From assembly GCA_964650405.1 (NCBI GenBank), contig CAZYTO010000168.1, forward strand, positions 1-12,650: a stretch of DNA of 12,650 nucleotides. Direction: 5' to 3'. Both the position numbers and the translations under genes were made by a program. This document shows positions 6,202 to 12,650 of this stretch, piece after piece; the stretch's first letter is position 1; each line of letters starts with the position of its first letter. Under the pieces are notes generated by a model that saw only the letters and a list, made by a program, of their open reading frames with translations, did not search any database and had not been told where the DNA came from. This stretch comes from CAZYTO01 sp964650405 (lineage in GTDB: Bacteria; Acidobacteriota; Thermoanaerobaculia; Gp7-AA8).

Positions 6202-6777
6202 ATGCGCAAGTTGATTTCGGCGATGAAGGTATCGGTGGATGCGAAGGTCGAGGGCCCGCAGGGAACGGCCGATTGGGCGCAGGCGTGGTCGGAGGACTAC
6301 GGCCTGACGCCGCAGATCGACGCCTGCATCCTGGGCGGCAAGATGTACCCAGGCTACGAGAACTATTGGACCGGGATCCGGAACGAGCCGGACAAGCCCG
6401 CCTGGATCACCGGAGCTCCCCCGACGCCGGCCGAGCTCGAATGGGCACGCTTCGCCGCCGGCACGCCGCACTACGTCCTGTCAAAGACCCTGACCTCGGC
6501 CCGCTGGCCGAACACGAGCTTTCTCCGGAGCCTCGAAGACGTCGCCGCCCTCAAACGGCAGCCTGGCAAGGACATCTATCTGATGGGCGGCGCCCAGGTC
6601 ACGACGAGCCTGATCGACGCCGGCCTGGTCGACGAGCTCCGCCTCATCATCTACCCCCTGATCGCCGGCGAAGGAAAGGCGCTCTTCGGGACGGCCGCAC
6701 GCCGTAGCGGCCTCGAACTGCAGACGGTTGAACAGCTCCCCGGTGGGCTGATCCGCGTGATCTACGGAATCCGCTGA
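6202..6777 (+). CDS. RibD C-terminal / dihydrofolate-reductase-family protein
   Basis: A 191-residue protein of the RibD_C-type reductase fold. Typical motifs are ACILGGKMYPGYENYW (41-56, equivalent to the LLGRxTYxGFxxYW of the family), HYVLSKTL (90-97), and DIYLMGGAQVTTSLIDAGLVDELRLIIYPLIAGEGKALF (124-162), which carries the glycine-rich nucleotide-binding loop. Family members are NADPH-dependent reductases; most of these stand-alone genes have no known substrate, and this one should not be called a true dihydrofolate reductase. The start ATG has GAGGAG 3 bases upstream. The usual family N-terminus (a strand ending in SxDG) is modified here to MKVSVDAKVEG. Its stop codon lies inside a hairpin shared with the convergent PIG-L gene. 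Confidence 0.9.
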   Translation: MRKLISAMKVSVDAKVEGPQGTADWAQAWSEDYGLTPQIDACILGGKMYPGYENYWTGIRNEPDKPAWITGAPPTPAELEWARFAAGTPHYVLSKTLTSARWPNTSFLRSLEDVAALKRQPGKDIYLMGGAQVTTSLIDAGLVDELRLIIYPLIAGEGKALFGTAARRSGLELQTVEQLPGGLIRVIYGIR

Positions 6778-6791
6778 ACGGCGGATTCCGT
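6764..6791. terminator. Bidirectional hairpin between convergent genes
   Basis: ACGGAATCCGC (6764-6774) and GCGGATTCCGT (6781-6791) are perfect complements: an 11-base stem with a 6-base loop that contains the RibD-type gene's TGA stop. It sits between convergent genes and could stop transcription both ways. Neither side has a strong T tract, so it is not a textbook intrinsic terminator. Confidence 0.6.
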
Positions 6792-6803
6792 GGAGATCGT
6801 GGT

Positions 6804-7718
6804 TTACCTTGCCGCCGCCGCCCGTACCGGCCGTATTTCGGTCGGGGCGGCCTTCGGGTAGACGTAGAACAGCTCGTTCCGGCGGACGAAGGCGTTGCGG
6901 AGGATGAAGACGTACGGGCGCTGGCTCTTGTAGGTCATCAGCAGGTTGGTCTTCATCTGCCGTACGCGCTCGCTGAGCGAATACGTCGTCCAGGAGAATT
7001 GCTGCATGCGGCTGGGCGGGAGGAGGGCGCGCTGCGGCGTGGAGAGGAGGGCCGTGGGGATGACGCGCGTGTGGACGAGATAGCCGTAGCGCTGCGTGTC
7101 GGAATTGCTGAGGGCCATGTCGGTCAGCTCCGCCGCGGCGCGGTGATCGGAGTGGCGGTCGAAGGCCACCGGGGCGATGACGATGGTCGGGTCGGCCAGG
7201 TCGACGACGTGCTGCAGGTCGCGCATCAGGTTGTCGAACGTGTACGCGGCGCCGGGCGAGAGCGCTTCCTCGTACGGGACGGCCGTCTGTTCCGTGCCCA
7301 TGGAGCGGACGACGGCCGTGCGGCTGGTCATGATGGCGTCGAGCCCGCGGTCGGGATAGCCGAGGATGAAGAAGTGATCGCGCGGGACGCCGATCAGCTC
7401 CATGGCCTGCCGCGCCTCGCGGATGCGGGCCCGGCCGACGTTGAGATAGCTGGCCGGCGTTGGGGCCAGGCGCTTGTTCACCAGCCGCGCCGCCACCTTG
7501 CTGCAGTCCCCCGCCGTCAGGTAGACCACCCAAACCTCGGCGCCGTTGGCGATAGCGTCGATGGCGTAGCCGCCCGCGCCGATCGCTTCATCGTCCACGT
7601 GAGGGGCCACGATGAGGATGCGCTCCCGCCGCGCGGCGGTATCCAGCCGCGGGTAGGTGTTCATCTTGGCGACTCCAACGGCTGTCCAGACTGACATCAG
7701 AAGGGCGATCCCTGGCAT
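6804..7718 (-). CDS. PIG-L family deacetylase (LmbE-like), membrane-anchored or exported
   Basis: A 304-residue PIG-L/LmbE-type zinc-dependent N-acetyl hydrolase, of the kind that deacetylates N-acetylglucosaminyl conjugates and related sugars. The metal-binding motif is PHVDDEAIGAGG, with His40, Asp42, Asp43 and Glu44 (usual form PHPDDE; Pro replaced by Val). The second motif is DRHSDHRAAAEL with His189, Asp191 and His192. The first 17 residues (MPGIALLMSVWTAVGVA) are hydrophobic and could be a short anchor or weak signal sequence, so I keep the ATG at 7718; an internal ATG at Met8 is possible. No clear Shine-Dalgarno sequence is seen. It is downstream of the barrel-protein gene on the same strand, separated by repeat array F, and convergent with the RibD-type gene. 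The substrate is not determined. Confidence 0.92.
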   Translation of the reverse strand: MPGIALLMSVWTAVGVAKMNTYPRLDTAARRERILIVAPHVDDEAIGAGGYAIDAIANGAEVWVVYLTAGDCSKVAARLVNKRLAPTPASYLNVGRARIREARQAMELIGVPRDHFFILGYPDRGLDAIMTSRTAVVRSMGTEQTAVPYEEALSPGAAYTFDNLMRDLQHVVDLADPTIVIAPVAFDRHSDHRAAAELTDMALSNSDTQRYGYLVHTRVIPTALLSTPQRALLPPSRMQQFSWTTYSLSERVRQMKTNLLMTYKSQRPYVFILRNAFVRRNELFYVYPKAAPTEIRPVRAAAAR

Positions 7719-7756
7719 GTTTGACGGCGAGAGTTTACCTGAGGGGGCGTGGGGGC

Positions 7757-7812
7757 GGGTCTCGGGTAATGGGTAATGGGTATCGGGTAACGGGTATCGG
7801 GTAACGGGTATC
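7757..7812. repeat. Heptamer array F (GGGTAAY / GGGTATC x8)
   Basis: Eight uninterrupted seven-base units: GGGTCTC, GGGTAAT, GGGTAAT, GGGTATC, GGGTAAC, GGGTATC, GGGTAAC, GGGTATC. The last five alternate between two forms, suggesting duplication of a 14-base double unit. There is no inverted partner. It lies 38 bases upstream of the PIG-L start, where that gene's promoter would be expected. Confidence 0.92.
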
Positions 7813-7886
7813 AGTCGGGTGCTCTGGCCTGACGCCGATCATGGTTTTGTGTTTTTGGAGTTGGCAGGATTTGTCGCGGAGCCGCC

Positions 7887-7912
7887 AGCGTCCGGCTCGA
7901 GCGTCCGGCTCG
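7887..7912. repeat. 13-base tandem duplication
   Basis: AGCGTCCGGCTCG occurs twice in direct tandem, at 7887-7899 and 7900-7912. It lies in the barrel-protein / PIG-L gap, next to other repeats. Confidence 0.75.
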
Positions 7913-7930
7913 CGTGTTCCGTCAACGCTC

Positions 7931-7969
7931 CCTCCCGCTCGCCGCCCGCCCGTCTCCCGCTCGCCCGCC
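7931..7969. repeat. CCGCTCG-family repeat, second locus
   Basis: CCTCCCGCTCGCCG at 7931-7944 is identical to 1567-1580, and TCCCGCTCGCC appears again at 7955-7965. The stretch directly abuts the stop codon of the barrel-protein gene. Between this and array F (about 7813-7886) I see only an AT-richer patch and no gene. Confidence 0.65.
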
Positions 7970-9196
7970 CTAAAAGCCGTACCTCACTTCGAACGTCAGC
8001 GTCCTGCCGTCGGTATTGCCGTCGAACCCGGACTCCTCGGCGGCGATACGGCGGCCGGTGACCTGGACGAATTCCAGGCCCACGCGGGTGTGCGGCTGCG
8101 GCTCGTAGAACGCGGCCAGCGTCCAGGAGCGTCCGTGCTCGGTATTCGTCTCGGCGATGGAATGGTCGCGGTCGTGGGTGTCGAAGACGTCGAAGCGCGC
8201 GCTCGTCCGGACCTTGCCGCTCTTGTGCGAGACGAGCAGGTAGCCGGTCGAGAAGTCGGCCTGCACGAAGGAGCGCGCCGGATTCCACGGGCCCATGCCC
8301 GTCGAGCCGTTCGCGTATTCGGCGGCCAGGATGGTGGCATCGGACGAGCCGACCTCCGCGCTGACCAGGGTGAACTTCGTGATCCACGAATACTCGCTGC
8401 CGTAGAGCTCGCGATCGCCGCCGTTCTCGACGCGGGTCACCTGGATCATGGCGCGCTCGGGCAGTGTGCCGCGGACGCGCGCCGACCAGCCCTTGCGGTG
8501 GTCGAAGTCGTCGCCGATGGCGGTCGTGCCGGGGCGCTGCCAGCGGAAGTAGCCCGGCTTGCCGATGGAGAAGAGGGGCGGCAGGGGCAGGACTTCGCCG
8601 TAGGTCGAGAGGCGGTTGCCGACCGACCAGCCGCGCCAGGCCAGCAGCGTGCCCATGGTGTCGTTGTTCCGGAACGCGGTCGCGCCGGCGGTGAGGTAGA
8701 AGTTCGGCTTGTACTGCAGATCGACGCCGAGGGGCCGGACCTCCTGGCCGATCCACGTGTTCAGCGCGGAGAAGCTGACGGTGTACGGCGAGGTCCAGAG
8801 CGGATCGATGTTCTCGCGCGACGTGGGGAGGAAAAACTCGCCGGCCCGAAGGCGCCACTTCTCGCTGTGCAACTCCGCGAAGCCTTCCACGAGACCTGCC
8901 TTCCGGCCGAGCGTCCCGGCGGGCTCGTGCCGCGCCACGCCCGAGGCATGCAGGGTGAGCCAGGAGGTCGGCGTCCAGTCCGCGCCGAGCTGGGTGTTGA
9001 GCTGATTGCGTGTGGCGTTGTCGCCCGCGCCGCTCGCCCCGACGTCCAGGCGTCCGAATCCTCCTGTCGTCCACGACGGCTGCCCGGTGGCGTAGATCTC
9101 CCGTGCGCTGATGTACCCGGTGAAGCGAAACGTCTGTGCCGCCAGGGGAACGGCCAGCAGGCAGACCACGATCAGGAGAGAGATAAGAAAACGCAT
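7970..9196 (-). CDS. Predicted outer-membrane beta-barrel (porin-like) protein
   Basis: A 408-residue protein with a clear signal peptide (MRFLISLLIVVCLLAVPLAAQ, likely cut around LAA-QTF). The mature part has many alternating amphipathic strands, for example WLTLHASGVARHE, WRLRAGEFFL, FYLTAGATAF, SARVRGTL, KVRTSARFDVFD and TRVGLEFVQVTGR. It ends in Phe (TFEVRYGF), the usual C-terminal signal for outer-membrane insertion. Low Cys content and many Gly, Thr and Tyr residues fit a barrel. The regular strand count cannot be set by eye, and no substrate is evident, though RAGEFFLPTSRENIDPLW resembles strands in porin-like families. It is flanked by repeat arrays G upstream and F downstream, so it is probably transcribed alone. 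No Shine-Dalgarno sequence is obvious. Confidence 0.8.
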   Translation of the reverse strand: MRFLISLLIVVCLLAVPLAAQTFRFTGYISAREIYATGQPSWTTGGFGRLDVGASGAGDNATRNQLNTQLGADWTPTSWLTLHASGVARHEPAGTLGRKAGLVEGFAELHSEKWRLRAGEFFLPTSRENIDPLWTSPYTVSFSALNTWIGQEVRPLGVDLQYKPNFYLTAGATAFRNNDTMGTLLAWRGWSVGNRLSTYGEVLPLPPLFSIGKPGYFRWQRPGTTAIGDDFDHRKGWSARVRGTLPERAMIQVTRVENGGDRELYGSEYSWITKFTLVSAEVGSSDATILAAEYANGSTGMGPWNPARSFVQADFSTGYLLVSHKSGKVRTSARFDVFDTHDRDHSIAETNTEHGRSWTLAAFYEPQPHTRVGLEFVQVTGRRIAAEESGFDGNTDGRTLTFEVRYGF

Positions 9197-9246
9197 GCCG
9201 GGATGATAGATGCCGCGGCCCTCGCTCCGGTTACCGAGTTGTTTCG

Positions 9247-9391
9247 GGTTGGGACGGGTTACGAGGTTAGGTTGCGAGGTTGCGAGGTTGCGGGTTGCGG
9301 GTTACGGGGTTACGAGGTTGCGAGGTTGCTGGTATTTAAGCGCAACCTCGGAACCCCGCAACCTCGTAACCTCGCAACCCCGCAACCCCGC
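9247..9391. repeat. Heptamer array G (GGTTGCG family), long inverted hairpin
   Basis: The left side (about 9247-9329) has GGTTGCG, GGTTACG and GGTTGCGA-type units. The right side (9342-9391) has the complementary CGCAACC units. The arms pair imperfectly over about 48 bases around a 12-base AT-rich loop (TGGTATTTAAGC, 9330-9341). Array G lies between the retropepsin-like gene's stop (3 bases away) and the barrel-protein start. It shares the exact 15-mer GGGGTTACGAGGTTG with array E. Bases 9197-9246 hold nothing recognisable apart from the barrel gene's upstream region. Confidence 0.9.
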
Positions 9392-9393
9392 AG

Positions 9394-10203
9394 CTACAGC
9401 CCGATCCGCGGGTCCCGCCACAGCCCGACCTGATGCCTTCCATAATCAATGGTCATCAGGAACTTGGACAGGAGGCGGTTGCCGATGCGGGGGGCGGAGA
9501 CGTCGGCGAGATCGACGTCGACGTTGCCGAAGTCGGTGCCGGCGAGCTGGATGTGGGCGGTGCGGCGGCCGGCGCGCTCGTTGCCGCGCGGAAGGATGAG
9601 CGTGTCGGGCGAGGCGGTATCGACCACAGCAGACACGCTCCGGCCATCGATGGTGACGTTGACCGCCGGCTCATCCGTGAAGGCGTAAAGCGTCATCAGC
9701 TCGGGATGGATCCCTTCGCGCTGGTAGGTCAGGACGCCGCTGCGGTAGTCGAGGGTCACGGCGTGTGCGCCCCAGACGTCGCCGCCGACGATGGCATCGG
9801 CGATGCCGTGCAGGTCGACGCTGACCGGCTCCATGCGCAGCGCGCTCCGGTTGTTGAGCTGGAGGTTGTGCGGGCCGGTGCTGAGTGCGACGGACTCAGC
9901 CGCCTTCCCGCTGGCTGCCGAGGATCCGGCGCCGGGCCGGACGAAGGAATGGGCGAGAGGCGTGGCGAACTTCGGATCGAGGAGCGTGCGCGGCTCGGCG
10001 GAGCCGAAGAGGAAGCGTCCGGGGCGGCCGTCGATGGTCGCGGATGGCAGCACGACGAGGTTTTTCTCGAGCGAAAAGACGACGTTCACTTCCTCGCCGA
10101 CGGGCTCGTCGTGCCATGGCAGGAGCCCGCTGCATCCAGCGAGCAGAACCATCGCCGACAGTCCGGTGACCGCGGTTGCGGTCAGAGGGGATTTCGAGTA
10201 CAT
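9394..10203 (-). CDS. Retropepsin-like aspartic protease-fold lipoprotein
   Basis: A 269-residue protein. Its signal sequence ends in the lipobox LLAGC (lipidated Cys24), so it is a lipoprotein. Two retropepsin-type half-domains follow. The first (VVLPSATIDGRPGRFLFGSAEPRTLLDP, about 47-75) aligns with the family pattern of a short strand, GxPxxFLxDTGA, but the DTG is replaced by GSA, so it lacks the catalytic Asp. The second (VNVTIDGRSVSAVVDTASPDTLILP, about 190-215) keeps an Asp in DTAS, where DTGS/DTGA is usual. Between them lies LNNRSALRMEPVSVDLHGIADAIVGGDVWGAHAVTLDYRSGVLTY, the linker and flap-like region of such proteins. Activity is doubtful; a binding role is possible. The start ATG at 10203 leaves only 42 bases to the divergent dehydrogenase gene. 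Confidence 0.8.
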   Translation of the reverse strand: MYSKSPLTATAVTGLSAMVLLAGCSGLLPWHDEPVGEEVNVVFSLEKNLVVLPSATIDGRPGRFLFGSAEPRTLLDPKFATPLAHSFVRPGAGSSAASGKAAESVALSTGPHNLQLNNRSALRMEPVSVDLHGIADAIVGGDVWGAHAVTLDYRSGVLTYQREGIHPELMTLYAFTDEPAVNVTIDGRSVSAVVDTASPDTLILPRGNERAGRRTAHIQLAGTDFGNVDVDLADVSAPRIGNRLLSKFLMTIDYGRHQVGLWRDPRIGL

Positions 10204-10245
10204 ACCCACCGCGCTGCAACCCCGGCGCCGGAGGACGGTTTCCCC
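10204..10245. promoter_or_regulatory. Very short divergent gap (lipoprotein / P5C dehydrogenase)
   Basis: Only 42 bases separate the two divergent starts. The plus-strand GGAGG (10230-10234) is 11 bases from the dehydrogenase ATG, slightly far but usable. Two full promoters cannot fit here, so promoter elements must extend into one or both coding sequences. Confidence 0.45.
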
Positions 10246-11844
<1,599 letters not shown>

Positions 11845-11846
11845 TG

Positions 11847-11930
11847 GAAGGGCGAAGGGCGAAGGGCGAAGGGCGAAGGCAGAAGGGCGTGAATGGCAGA
11901 GCACTTCTGCCTTCTGCCTTCTGCCTTCTG
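11847..11930. repeat. Heptamer array H (GAAGGGC x6) with inverted TTCTGCC x3
   Basis: Six tandem units (GAAGGGC x4, GAAGGCA, GAAGGGC) fill 11847-11888, starting 2 bases after the dehydrogenase stop. A spacer with a GTG codon follows, then TTCTGCC x3 plus TTCTG at 11905-11930. GAAGGCAGAAGG (11875-11886) pairs perfectly with CCTTCTGCCTTC (11910-11921). The inverted half is within the following lipoprotein frame and encodes most of its signal peptide. Confidence 0.9.
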
Positions 11931-12587
11931 ACCGCCTGCGCAACCGCCACCCTCCCCATCCCGGCAAGCTGGTCGGTCCCGGCGTCCACCTCCGTCGATC
12001 CCGCAACGGTCTGTGAGCAGATCCACTGCCGCAGGCCAGAGGCGGCGGACGTGCGGGTCGTGACGACGGCGGCGGGGGCGAAGCTCGTGCGCGGGGAGAA
12101 GGAGCTGACGCCCGCTTTCCTGGCCATCGACTCGTACGACGTCTCGTCGGAGCGGAAGGAAGTGGTCTTCTCGGCGAAGCGGAAGGACAACTTCGACGTC
12201 GGCCTGGTCTCGATCGACGGCAGCGAGATTCACTGGATCTTCGAAGACCCGTCCGACGAGACGGCCGCGCAGTGGGCACCGCGCGGCAACAAGATCAGCT
12301 ATGTCATGCACTCGGCCACGGGCGACCTCCTGCGTACCGTGCACATTCCCACGGCGGCCACGCTGACGGTGCCGTTCCGCTGGTCGCGCATCCGGGCCCA
12401 GGCCTGGGAGCCGGCCGGCGAGCGCATCTCCATCGTCCTCTCCGGTGCGACTGCGTCCGAGCATGTGGAGAGCCTCAAGTACGGCGGCGAGGCCGGGCGG
12501 ACGGATGTGCCGGCGTCCGCGCATCTCGATCTCACGGAGGAGTCGTTCCGCCGCGGAGTGCTTCTGCGCCCGCCCCTGGCGCGTTAA
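11889..12587 (+). CDS. TolB/PD40 (WD40-like)-type lipoprotein
   Basis: A 232-residue protein if started at GTG 11889. The N-terminus then reads M-N-G-R-A-L-L-P-S-A-F-C-L-L-T-A-C, a plausible lipoprotein signal with lipobox LTAC and lipidated Cys17. A GTG at 11844, overlapping the dehydrogenase stop, would add 15 basic residues and is the alternative. The mature part carries TolB/PD40-like strands: LAIDSYDVSSERKEVVFSAKRKDNFDVGLVSIDG, AAQWAPRGNKISYVMHSATGDLLRTVHIP, RAQAWEPAGERISIVLSGA. These are partial propeller blades, so it may bind envelope partners. Its signal peptide is made of repeat sequence, which either shows recruitment of an array into a gene or means the true start is further downstream. 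I judge the mature domain as real (codon use and conserved strands) and the start as uncertain. Confidence 0.7.
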   Translation: MNGRALLPSAFCLLTACATATLPIPASWSVPASTSVDPATVCEQIHCRRPEAADVRVVTTAAGAKLVRGEKELTPAFLAIDSYDVSSERKEVVFSAKRKDNFDVGLVSIDGSEIHWIFEDPSDETAAQWAPRGNKISYVMHSATGDLLRTVHIPTAATLTVPFRWSRIRAQAWEPAGERISIVLSGATASEHVESLKYGGEAGRTDVPASAHLDLTEESFRRGVLLRPPLAR

Positions 12588-12650
12588 GGCGACCGGGCGC
12601 CGGCCGGTGTCTGGGGCGGCGACCCCCCCCCGGGGAGCGCGGCCCCCCGC
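12588..12650. other. Contig-end, homopolymer-rich tail
   Basis: The last 63 bases have a run of nine C followed by GGGG (12623-12635) and a run of six C (12643-12648), unlike the rest of the window. No gene or terminator is supported. This looks like low-quality sequence at an assembly end. Confidence 0.5.

Noticed and set aside
7841..9433. Plus-strand frame of 530 codons
   Set aside because: It is antisense to the outer-membrane barrel protein, which has a signal peptide, regular strands and a terminal Phe; the plus frame has only low-complexity sequence.
9433..10245. Plus-strand upstream extension of the dehydrogenase
   Set aside because: Antisense to the lipoprotein gene, with no homology-like pattern; the family N-terminus starts at 10246.

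Overview
The window is high-G+C bacterial chromosomal DNA. It has tightly packed metabolic and envelope genes, mostly single genes or short runs, and no tRNA, rRNA, phage or insertion-sequence gene that I can recognise. A signal-peptide-bearing outer-membrane barrel protein and two lipoprotein-type signal peptides point to a Gram-negative cell envelope. Gene content and high G+C would fit an Acidobacteriota-like or similar environmental lineage, but this is inference: there is no marker gene in the window.

Layout. (1) 1-201: C-terminal end of an M20 metallopeptidase, then a thiolase (308-1498) and a secreted transglutaminase-like protein (1623-2579), all on +. (2) 2646-4538 on the minus strand: a two-gene operon of a large helix-turn-helix regulator and a cytoplasmic beta-propeller protein. 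Divergent from it on + are a short-chain dehydrogenase (4806-5564), an SRPBCC/AHSA1-type protein (5667-6134) and a RibD/dihydrofolate-reductase-type protein (6202-6777). (3) 6804-10203 on the minus strand: a PIG-L deacetylase, an outer-membrane barrel protein and a retropepsin-like lipoprotein. (4) 10246-12587 on +: a full-length 1-pyrroline-5-carboxylate dehydrogenase and a TolB/PD40-like lipoprotein. The last bases (12588-12650) look like poor-quality contig end.

The most striking feature is what fills the gaps between genes. Eight of the twelve intergenic gaps hold short tandem repeats, most with a period of seven bases (one of eight). Each gap has its own unit: GAGTGCC, GGCTGAAA plus CCGCTCG, TGGTCGC, GGTACCN, GGTTGCG, GGGTAAY/GGGTATC plus CCGCTCG, GGTTGCG again, and GAAGGGC. 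Four of these arrays carry the unit in both orientations and can fold into hairpins (arms of about 12 to 48 bases), and one is built on a self-complementary core (GGTACC). The arrays abut or enter genes: one provides the stop codon of the peptidase, and another runs into the start and signal peptide of the terminal lipoprotein. Two unit families recur at two separate loci each. The arrays lie between co-directional, convergent and divergent genes alike, so they are not simply terminators or promoters. They are the best candidate here for an undescribed system; their function is unknown.

How the genes work together is clear only in part. The regulator and beta-propeller are probably co-transcribed, and the divergent oxidoreductase set is a plausible target. 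The other genes look like independent catabolic or envelope functions.
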